From Gomphosphaeria aponina SAG 52.96 = DSM 107014 (lineage in GTDB: Bacteria; Cyanobacteriota; Cyanobacteriia; Cyanobacteriales; Gomphosphaeriaceae): a DNA stretch of 40,571 nucleotides. The DNA lies in NCBI GenBank assembly GCA_016903655.1, contig JADQBC010000015.1:1-40571 (forward strand), given 5' to 3'. Of the stretch, positions 26,502 to 33,733 are shown piece by piece. Under the pieces are notes generated by a model, which did not search any database, was not told the origin of the DNA, and worked only from the letters and a program-made list of their open reading frames with translations. Each line of letters begins with the position of its first letter. The stretch's first letter is position 1. The translations under genes were made by a program, and so were the position numbers.

Positions 26502-28973
26502 ATGAGTAATTTACAACCATTTCGCCATCTATTAGTAATCGAAGATAAAAAAGGTAGGCGGATAATTCCTCTAGAAGAGAGTACCTATACCCTGGGGAGA
26601 GATTCGAGGAACTCCATAGTAATTTACGATTATCAAGTATCTCGTTCCCATGCCACATTAATTAGAAAAAATGATTACGAAAGTGATAGTTATTCCTATA
26701 GAATAATAGATGGAGATTTACAGGGAGCAAGAAGTACGAATGGTTTAATGATTAACGGCAAAAATTATTTATCTCACGATTTAAAACATGGAGATATTAT
26801 AAATTTTGGGGGTAAAGCCAAGGCAATTTATCAAATTGTCTCCAATGCAGCAGGACAAGATTTGTTTCAAGATCCAGAAGATAAAACGAGGATTAGTAGC
26901 ACTAAAACTTCAATTACTGAAGAGGCCAAAAAAACCATTATTTCAACAGAAGACTTAGAAGAAGTAAGTAGAGAAAAAGATAGAATCAGATTAGCATCAT
27001 TTCCAGAATTAAGTCCCAATCCCATTATTGAAATAGATTGGTCAGGAAAGATAACTTACTTAAATCCAGCAGCAACGGCTAAATTTAAAACTATTCATCA
27101 AGCTAAATTAGAACATCCAATATTGGAAGGATTATTAAAACAGTCTCCTAACAGACAGGGAAGCTTATTTGTTCGCGAAATAAAAATCGGTAACGAAGTA
27201 TTTGAACAATATGTACACTATTTAGCAGAAAGTAAGCTCATTAGAAGTTATATCTTTGATTTTACCAAGCGCAAACAAATGGAAATAGCGCTCAGGGAAA
27301 GCGAAGAAAAGTATAAAGCAGTAGTAAGGCAAGCTTCTGAGGGAATTTTTCTAGTAAATGCTGGGACAAAAAAAATTATTGAAGCCAACAAGAGTTATTG
27401 CAATTTATTGGGTTATACAGGGGAAGAAATTTTGCAATTAACACTATATGATGTAGTAGCAGAAAATCGGGAATTGGTAGAAAGAGACTTGGAAAGACTA
27501 TTAACAGAAAAACTAGACTTTGTAAGGGAAGAGCGACATCTCACCAAAGAAGGCACGAGGGTGAATGTTGAAGTAAGTTTAAGCCTAATTACTTACGGAG
27601 GGGGCGAGATTTTCTGTTTTGTTGTGCGGGATATTACTCAAAGAAAAAGGTCAGAAGAAACGCTCCAGTATCAAGCAAATCACGACATAGTAACAGAGCT
27701 GCCCAATAGAATATTATTTAATGAGCAGATGATAGTTGCTTTGGCGAATGCACAAAGAAATCGGAACTTAATGGCTGTAATGTTTGTGGAACTAGAAGAA
27801 TTTAGGAAAATAAGCGATCGCTTGAGTTATGCGATCGCCGATCAATTATTAAAAGAATTTGCCAAACGACTAAAATCTTGTTCCCGTATGGGTGATACGG
27901 TTGCTCGTTGGGGAGGAGAGGAATTTATGATACTTCTCCCCCGAATTTATAACCCGAATGATGCAGCTAAAATAGGCAAAAAAATTATCGATGCTGCCAA
28001 CCAACCCTTTAACTTAGATCAGCAAAAAATTCAGCTAGGATGCAACATTGGTATTGCTATTTATCCCAACGATGCTGAAGAAAAAGACACGCTTTTAAGT
28101 TATGCAGACACAGCATTAGCCAACGCTAAAAAAACAGGTTCAAATAACCTGGGATTTTACAACTCGAAGCTAAGTTCACAAAATACAAAATTGTTACGCC
28201 TCGAAAATTTGCTCACCCATGCCTTAGAAGAAAAACAGTTTTTTCTTGTCTATCAACCACAAGTAAATATCAAAGATGGTAGGATAGTTGCCTTAGAAGC
28301 ATTATTACGGTGGCAGCATCCAGAATTAGGGGAAATTACTGCCGAACAATTTATCCCCTTAGCTGAAGAAACTAACATGATTGTAAGTATCAGCCAATGG
28401 ATACTAGAAACAGCCATAGCCCAAAATCAAACCTGGCAAAAAACAGATCTGCCTAAGCTACCAGTAACAGTAAACCTCTCCCCAAAACAATTCCAACAAG
28501 CAAATTTAGTAACAATGCTCAAGGAGATTTTCAAGGCAACTGAATTACAGACCAAGTATCTAGAAATTGAAATTACAGAAGCAGCCTTGACAGAAAATAT
28601 CAACTTTGCCAAAAAAACCCTCTCTGAATTGGGAGAAATGGGAGTAAAAATTGCCCTAGATGATTTTGGGAAAGGTAATTCTGCGCTGAGTCATTTACAG
28701 GAATTTTCTTTCAATACCCTCAAAATTAATCAAGAATTAGTCCTAGAACTCACAGATAAACCCAAAGATATAGCAACTATTTCTGCTTTAATTACTTTAG
28801 GGCGTGGGTTTCAGATGAGAGTAGTAGCTGAAGGAGTAGAAAAAATGGAGCAGTTTCAACTATTACGTCGTCTTCGCTGCGAACAAATGCAAGGTTATTT
28901 GCTCAGTGAACCCCTCAGTGTTGAAGCTGCTACCAACTTACTTGAAATTGGCTCTTTAACCATCCCTTCCTAA
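26502..28973 (+). CDS. FHA-PAS-PAS-GGDEF-EAL cyclic-di-GMP protein, cyclase motif intact
   Basis: An 823-residue soluble signalling protein. FHA at ~10-110 (LGRDSRNSIVI, VSRSHA, STNGLMING) would bind a phosphothreonine partner. PAS1 is at ~165-255 and PAS2 at ~265-388 (SEEKYKAVVRQASEGIFLV). GGDEF at ~390-550 has the intact signature WGGEEF (G471-F475), so diguanylate cyclase activity is likely. EAL at ~565-815 has E599-A-L and D720-D721 (DDFG), but the KID motif reads K741-I-N743, replacing a conserved metal-site aspartate, so phosphodiesterase activity is doubtful. The start codon directly follows a heptamer array and has no recognisable Shine-Dalgarno sequence. It is paralogous to the next gene. 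Its partner kinase is unknown. Confidence 0.88.
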   Translation: MSNLQPFRHLLVIEDKKGRRIIPLEESTYTLGRDSRNSIVIYDYQVSRSHATLIRKNDYESDSYSYRIIDGDLQGARSTNGLMINGKNYLSHDLKHGDIINFGGKAKAIYQIVSNAAGQDLFQDPEDKTRISSTKTSITEEAKKTIISTEDLEEVSREKDRIRLASFPELSPNPIIEIDWSGKITYLNPAATAKFKTIHQAKLEHPILEGLLKQSPNRQGSLFVREIKIGNEVFEQYVHYLAESKLIRSYIFDFTKRKQMEIALRESEEKYKAVVRQASEGIFLVNAGTKKIIEANKSYCNLLGYTGEEILQLTLYDVVAENRELVERDLERLLTEKLDFVREERHLTKEGTRVNVEVSLSLITYGGGEIFCFVVRDITQRKRSEETLQYQANHDIVTELPNRILFNEQMIVALANAQRNRNLMAVMFVELEEFRKISDRLSYAIADQLLKEFAKRLKSCSRMGDTVARWGGEEFMILLPRIYNPNDAAKIGKKIIDAANQPFNLDQQKIQLGCNIGIAIYPNDAEEKDTLLSYADTALANAKKTGSNNLGFYNSKLSSQNTKLLRLENLLTHALEEKQFFLVYQPQVNIKDGRIVALEALLRWQHPELGEITAEQFIPLAEETNMIVSISQWILETAIAQNQTWQKTDLPKLPVTVNLSPKQFQQANLVTMLKEIFKATELQTKYLEIEITEAALTENINFAKKTLSELGEMGVKIALDDFGKGNSALSHLQEFSFNTLKINQELVLELTDKPKDIATISALITLGRGFQMRVVAEGVEKMEQFQLLRRLRCEQMQGYLLSEPLSVEAATNLLEIGSLTIPS

Positions 28974-29035
28974 TCAACAATAAACCATCAACCATCAACA
29001 ATGAACAATGAACCATCAACCATCAACCATCAACC
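28968..29035. repeat. Heptanucleotide array between the two cyclic-di-GMP genes
   Basis: Units CCATCAA and CAATGAA run from the stop codon of the first gene to the ATG of the second, leaving no room for a normal ribosome-binding site. Same family as 26239-26495, in the CCATCAA orientation. Confidence 0.85.
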
Positions 29036-31489
29036 ATGAACCAGCCAATTTACCATGTTTTAGTAATTGAATGCCAAAATTTTCGACGGACAATGATTCT
29101 GGATACACCTGTATATTCCATTGGTCGCGGGCCAAAAAGCTCTATTGTTATCCCTTCTAAAAAGATTTCTCGCCACCATGCTAGCTTAGTCAGAAGAAGA
29201 GACGTAAACAATAATCTTTCCTATTGGATACTTGATGGTGATTTACAAGGAAATAGAAGTACTAACGGGATTTTTGTGAACGATAAAAAATGTTTTATTC
29301 ACTCCTTAAAAACAGGGGATATCATTCAAATAGCCTTAGAATATAGTTTAACTTATAAAATACTAGAAGAATTAAAAGAAATAGAAGAACTAAAAAAAGA
29401 TGACTTTGAAACCCAAAATACAGTTACTAGCTCGGAAACATCAACAGGTGCTAATAAATTTAAAGTAAGTGGGATCAGCTCAGAGCAAAATATGATGCTC
29501 AACAAAGATAAATTAATCTCATTATCTGAATTAACTAATAATCCAGTGATAGAAATTGACTGGTCAGGAAATATTACTTTTATCAATGCAGCAGCTACAG
29601 AAACATTTAAATACATTCATCAAGCAAAATTAGACCATCCCCTGCTAGCAGATTTAACAACAAACTCTGAAAGTAAAGTAGGTGGATCATTTATTCGGGA
29701 AGTAAAAATTGGCTCACAAATATTTAAACAATATATTCAATACTTACCCGACACCAAGCTGATTAGAAGTTACATTTTAAATGATAGTAAAGAAAAAAAG
29801 TTTGAAGCTGCACAGCAAGATATCTCCCAACGCTACAGCGCGGTAATTCAGCAAGCAGCAGAAGGAATCTTATTAGTTGATGCTGCAACTAAAAGCGTCA
29901 TGGAAGCGAATAATGCCTATTGCAATTTACTTGGTTACACAACAGCAGAAATTTTAGGACTAACAATTTACGATCTAGTAGCAGAAGACCCTGAAATTAT
30001 CGAACAGCAGCTCCAACAAATCCAAGCTGAAAAAGTTAGCTTTGTCTGGGAATCTTACCACCGTCATCAAGATGAATATTTAATTAAAGTTGAGGTAAAT
30101 GTTAGCCTAATTGCTTACGAACAAGAAAAAATATTTTGTTTCGCAGTGCGCGACATCACCAACCGCAAATTCAGAGAAGAAAAGACGAGCTCAGAAAATA
30201 TTTATGACCCAGTAACAAGTTTACCCAACAAAACTTTATTTATTGAACAGCTAGCCACCGCCACCGCCAATGCTCAAAGAAACGAGCAATTAATGGCAAT
30301 AATTGCCATAGAAATTAATCAATTTGACCAGTTAAAAGAGAGCTTGAGTGATGGTACAGCAAATGAACTGTTAAAAGACTTTGCGCAACGTTTAAAAACC
30401 TGTTTTCGCGCAGGGGATACAGTTGCGCGTCCAGAAGACTATAAATTTATTGCCCTTCTCCCCCAAGTTCGTAACATTAAAAATATTGCTAAAATAGCCC
30501 AAAGAATATTGGCAAAACTTGAGCAACCTTTTGAAGTAGAAAACCGCCAAATTTATCTGAGTAAAAATATTGGCATTGCTATCTATCCTGAAGATGGTGC
30601 TGAACCCCATATTCTCCTAAAAAAAGCCCAAACAGCCTTAGCTCAAAGTCAAGATTTGGGAGAGAATAACTATCAGTTTTACAGTCAACCCATTAATCAA
30701 GAAACTGCCAAAGTTTTACGACTTGAAAGTATGCTACACAAAGCTTTAGAGCAAGAACAATTTTTTCTAGTCTATCAGCCTCAAGTGAATGTGACAAAAG
30801 CCAAGATTGTTGGTGTAGAGGCACTTTTACGGTGGCAACATCCAGAAATAGGCTTAGTTTCTCCCAGTCAATTTGTCCCCTTAGCTGAAGAAACTGGTTT
30901 GATTATTCCCATGAGCGAGTGGGTGCTAAAAACGGCTTGTAATCAAAGTAAAATCTGGCAACAAGCAGGACTTTCTCCCATGTCAATATCTGTGAATCTT
31001 TCCCAGCGACAATTTCAACAACCAAATTTAGTATCAATGGTGCAAGAAATTTTAGAGCAAACCTATTTAGAACCCCATTTACTGGAATTGGAAATTACCG
31101 AAACTACGATTATGGAAAATCTGAAATTAGCTCGGAAGAGGATTGGGGATTTACAAAAACTAGGAGTTTCCATCTGTATGGATAATTTTGGTATCGGTAA
31201 TTCTGGGCTGGGTTATCTCACAGAATTTAGTTTTCATACCCTCAAAATTGATCGCTCTTTAATTAAAAATCTCGCCCATAATCCCCAAAATCAAGCCATT
31301 ATCTCAGCAGCGATCGCCCTGGGTAGTAATCTGAAAATGCGCGTGGTAATCGAAGGGGTGGAAACCCTAGAACAATTAGAATTAGTCCGCAATCTTCAAT
31401 GTGAAGAGATTCAAGGTTATTTCTTCAGTCCCCCCCTCAGTGTTGAAAACACCACTAATTTACTCACTTCTCCCATTTCTATCTCTTGA
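29036..31489 (+). CDS. FHA-PAS-PAS-GGDEF-EAL paralogue with degenerate catalytic motifs
   Basis: An 817-residue protein collinear with the preceding one over its whole length. FHA is intact (IGRGPKSSIVI, ISRHHASL, STNGIFVN). Two PAS domains follow. In the GGDEF domain the WGGEEF signature is replaced by PEDYKF (466-471), so cyclase activity should be lost. The EAL domain keeps E595-A-L and LKIDRSL, but the paired metal aspartates read D716-N717 (DNFG), predicting weak or no hydrolysis. It is therefore probably a c-di-GMP or GTP sensor, or a partner of its active neighbour. There is no Shine-Dalgarno sequence; the ATG abuts the heptamer array. Confidence 0.88.
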   Translation: MNQPIYHVLVIECQNFRRTMILDTPVYSIGRGPKSSIVIPSKKISRHHASLVRRRDVNNNLSYWILDGDLQGNRSTNGIFVNDKKCFIHSLKTGDIIQIALEYSLTYKILEELKEIEELKKDDFETQNTVTSSETSTGANKFKVSGISSEQNMMLNKDKLISLSELTNNPVIEIDWSGNITFINAAATETFKYIHQAKLDHPLLADLTTNSESKVGGSFIREVKIGSQIFKQYIQYLPDTKLIRSYILNDSKEKKFEAAQQDISQRYSAVIQQAAEGILLVDAATKSVMEANNAYCNLLGYTTAEILGLTIYDLVAEDPEIIEQQLQQIQAEKVSFVWESYHRHQDEYLIKVEVNVSLIAYEQEKIFCFAVRDITNRKFREEKTSSENIYDPVTSLPNKTLFIEQLATATANAQRNEQLMAIIAIEINQFDQLKESLSDGTANELLKDFAQRLKTCFRAGDTVARPEDYKFIALLPQVRNIKNIAKIAQRILAKLEQPFEVENRQIYLSKNIGIAIYPEDGAEPHILLKKAQTALAQSQDLGENNYQFYSQPINQETAKVLRLESMLHKALEQEQFFLVYQPQVNVTKAKIVGVEALLRWQHPEIGLVSPSQFVPLAEETGLIIPMSEWVLKTACNQSKIWQQAGLSPMSISVNLSQRQFQQPNLVSMVQEILEQTYLEPHLLELEITETTIMENLKLARKRIGDLQKLGVSICMDNFGIGNSGLGYLTEFSFHTLKIDRSLIKNLAHNPQNQAIISAAIALGSNLKMRVVIEGVETLEQLELVRNLQCEEIQGYFFSPPLSVENTTNLLTSPISIS

Positions 31490-31501
31490 AAAATCAGATT
31501 G

Positions 31502-31532
31502 ATGGAAAAATAGCGGCGATCGGCCCTGATAA
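31502..31532 (+). repeat. 31-bp exact copy of a phosphoketolase-gene segment
   Basis: The 31 bases starting ATGGAAAAATAGCGGCGATC are identical to 33813-33843 inside the phosphoketolase gene (encoding GKIAAIGPDK). Here it lies between a stop codon and a dispersed repeat and is not coding. The most likely origin is a short ectopic duplication or the scar of a rearrangement. Confidence 0.75.
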
Positions 31533-31540
31533 GTAGGTGG

Positions 31541-31745
31541 ACAAAATTATTTACAGAATTTCTTACGGGGCGGGCCAGCGGGATCACCTATGTTGCACAA
31601 CAAAAATTGATTGTTCAAAACCCGCCCTCACCCATGTAATTAATTTTGTCTAATTACTTAATTGATAATTGTCTAGAGTCGTGGGCGGGTTTTGATATAT
31701 AGATTATTCTGTTGATTATTAGGTTATCCCCAAACCCGCCCCTAC
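31541..31745. repeat. Dispersed GGGGCGGGTTT repeat, composite copy 2
   Basis: Contains ACAGAATTTCTTACGGGGCG at the left, AAAACCCGCCCTCACC in the middle, then GTGGGCGGGTTTTGATA and CAAACCCGCCCC. It appears to be two units side by side. Its right end reaches the stop codon of the first Uma2 gene. Confidence 0.7.
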
Positions 31746-32311
31746 AAAATCTGCTGCATATCTAACACAAATCCTGGTAAGATATCTTCCCCTGATAAAG
31801 TTGAAGGTGACTGCAATAATTCTACAGTTTGTTCAGGTCGATATATTTCTACTATTTTCTTTTTTGGGTCAATTAACCATCCTAACCGCGTCCCATTTTC
31901 CCGATATTCCTGCATTTTTTGCCTTAAACTTTCCCGAGTATCTGTAGGGGAACCTAACTCCACCACAAAATCTGGACAAAGAGGGGGAAAAGTATCTTGT
32001 TGTTCTTCTGTTAATTGATTCCATCTTGCTAATTTTACCCAACTTACATCAGGAGAACGTTCTGCACCATTGGGTAATCTAAAAGCTGTTGAAGAGTCGA
32101 AAACTTCTCCCAGTTTGGTTTTATTATTCCAAACAACAAATTGTGCAGATATTTGGGCGTTCCGTTTTCCCGTATTTCCTCCAGTGGGGGGCATTATTAT
32201 TAATTCTCCTGTTTTATTTCGTTCTAAATGCAGTTCCCTGTTAGCAGCAGCTAGAACTTCAAATTGGTCTTCTGTTACTTTAAATGTTGAGGGAATATTT
32301 AAGGTTTTCAT
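31742..32311 (-). CDS. Uma2-family protein (DUF820), tandem copy 1
   Basis: A 189-residue protein of the Uma2 family, very abundant in cyanobacteria and built on the PD-(D/E)xK nuclease fold; its biological role is unknown. Motifs: RSPDVSWV, CPDFVVELGSPTD and LGWLIDPKKKIVEIYRP. It is nearly identical to the next gene except in a patch at residues ~51-70, where this copy reads AQISAQFVVWNNKTKLGEV. The gene lies 54 bp downstream of its twin, probably on one transcript. Confidence 0.88.
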   Translation of the reverse strand: MKTLNIPSTFKVTEDQFEVLAAANRELHLERNKTGELIIMPPTGGNTGKRNAQISAQFVVWNNKTKLGEVFDSSTAFRLPNGAERSPDVSWVKLARWNQLTEEQQDTFPPLCPDFVVELGSPTDTRESLRQKMQEYRENGTRLGWLIDPKKKIVEIYRPEQTVELLQSPSTLSGEDILPGFVLDMQQIL

Positions 32312-32365
32312 AGTCTATCTTCTCCGATGTTTTTTTCCAGTCACCAGTCACCATTCATAACTAAT

Positions 32366-32938
32366 TTAACTAAAAATCTGCTGCATATCTAACACAAATC
32401 CTGGTAAGATATCTTCCCCTGATAAAGTTGAAGGTGACTGCAATAATTCTACAGTTTGTTCAGGTCGATATATTTCTACTATTTTGTTTTTCGGGTCAAT
32501 TAACCATCCTAACCGCGTGCCATTTTCCCGATATTCCTGCATTTTTTGTCTTAAACTTTCCCGAGTATCTGTAGGGGAACCTAACTCCACCACAAAATCT
32601 GGACAAAGAGGGGGAAAAGTATCTTGTTGTTTTTCTGTTAATTGATTCCATCTTGCTAATTTTACCCAACTTACATCAGGAGAACGTTCTGCACCATTGG
32701 GTAATCTAAAAGCTGTTGAAGAGTCGAAAGCTACTCCTAATTTTGTTTGACGAGTCCATGCTTGTATTTGAAAAGATACATTAATATTCCGTTTTCCCGT
32801 ATTTCCTCCAGTGGGGGGCATTATTATTAATTCTCCTGTTTTATTCCGTTCTAAATGCAGTTCTCTATTAGCAGCAGCCAGAACTTCAAACTGTTCTTCT
32901 GTTACTTTAAATGTTGAGGGAATATTTAAGGTTTTCAT
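32366..32938 (-). CDS. Uma2-family protein (DUF820), tandem copy 2
   Basis: A 190-residue twin of the gene at 31742-32311, with the same family motifs (RSPDVSWV, CPDFVVELGSPTD, GWLIDPKNKIVEIY). Identity is almost complete except at residues ~51-70, where it reads INVSFQIQAWTRQTKLGVA. Even the sequence around the start codon is shared, so this is a recent tandem duplication with a period of ~627 bp. Function unknown. Confidence 0.88.
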   Translation of the reverse strand: MKTLNIPSTFKVTEEQFEVLAAANRELHLERNKTGELIIMPPTGGNTGKRNINVSFQIQAWTRQTKLGVAFDSSTAFRLPNGAERSPDVSWVKLARWNQLTEKQQDTFPPLCPDFVVELGSPTDTRESLRQKMQEYRENGTRLGWLIDPKNKIVEIYRPEQTVELLQSPSTLSGEDILPGFVLDMQQIFS

Positions 32939-33074
32939 ATTCTATCTTCTCCTTTAAATAAATCAGTTATCAATTTTATCTTTTGTAATTGTTTGGTTAG
33001 CTAATGACTAATGACTAATAATTGTTACAAAAAAGGTTTTAAAATTCAACCAGATCTCGGCTATGTTCAATGAG

Positions 33075-33098
33075 CGCCTGGGATTAAAATCCCAGGCG
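33075..33098. repeat. 24-bp palindrome
   Basis: Arms CGCCTGGGATT and AATCCCAGGCG with two bases between. Lies 32 bp beyond the stop of the DUF29 gene. No T-run on the minus strand, so a dispersed palindrome rather than a proven terminator. Confidence 0.65.
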
Positions 33099-33130
33099 GA
33101 CTTTGGGAGAATGAAAATGCCCTGTGACTA

Positions 33131-33598
33131 TTATAACTCAGGTAGGAAATTTTCATCTAAGATTTCTGCTTGATTTATGAAAACTTGTTCTGGGATAATA
33201 TCTGCTGATAATCCTGTTTTGTCAAGGGTAATTTCGCGAGCATCTTGATAACATTCTGCCCAAACTTGGAGTAAATAAGGTTTGAGACTGGGATTCTTTT
33301 TGAGTAACCGCTTTATTTGTTGTCTCTGCTCCCGAATAGTTCCTTTCCACCCACGCTCATTATATTCCTTTTCACTTAACCAGTAGGCATATTTGAGCAG
33401 ATGTTCAAATAAAACTATTAAACGATTCTCTAATTCTTGTTGCTGTTGTTTTCCCAAACTTTCTAACTCCTCTAAGAGGTTTTCCCAGTCAACTTCTGAG
33501 AAGTTTCTTTCTCTTATCTGTTTGACAGTGCTATTTATCCACTGGTAAAAATCTTGGTCATATAAGGTTTTCATGTCAAGTTTTAAATTGGTTTTCAT
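33131..33598 (-). CDS. DUF29-family protein
   Basis: A 155-residue protein (147 if the ATG at 33574 is used). The DUF29 pattern is clear: LYDQDFYQWINSTVKQIR at the start, VDWENLLEELESLGK in the middle and a helical, Lys/Gln-rich section ending in NPSLKPYLLQVW. The family is widespread and multi-copy in cyanobacteria and has no established function. DUF29 proteins usually start just before LYxxDFYxW, which favours the shorter form. Neither start has a good Shine-Dalgarno sequence. It lies upstream of the two Uma2 genes on the same strand. Confidence 0.85.
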   Translation of the reverse strand: MKTNLKLDMKTLYDQDFYQWINSTVKQIRERNFSEVDWENLLEELESLGKQQQQELENRLIVLFEHLLKYAYWLSEKEYNERGWKGTIREQRQQIKRLLKKNPSLKPYLLQVWAECYQDAREITLDKTGLSADIIPEQVFINQAEILDENFLPEL

Positions 33599-33733
33599 AG
33601 ACTAAAATCAATGGGATTGATTTACTTACTTGGGAGAGCAAATTATTGTAACTTCATTTAATTGGAATTTTTCAGCCCCAAGTACCCCAAAAAATTGTAA
33701 AATTTACTTAAGAATTTTAGAGGTATTGAAGCA

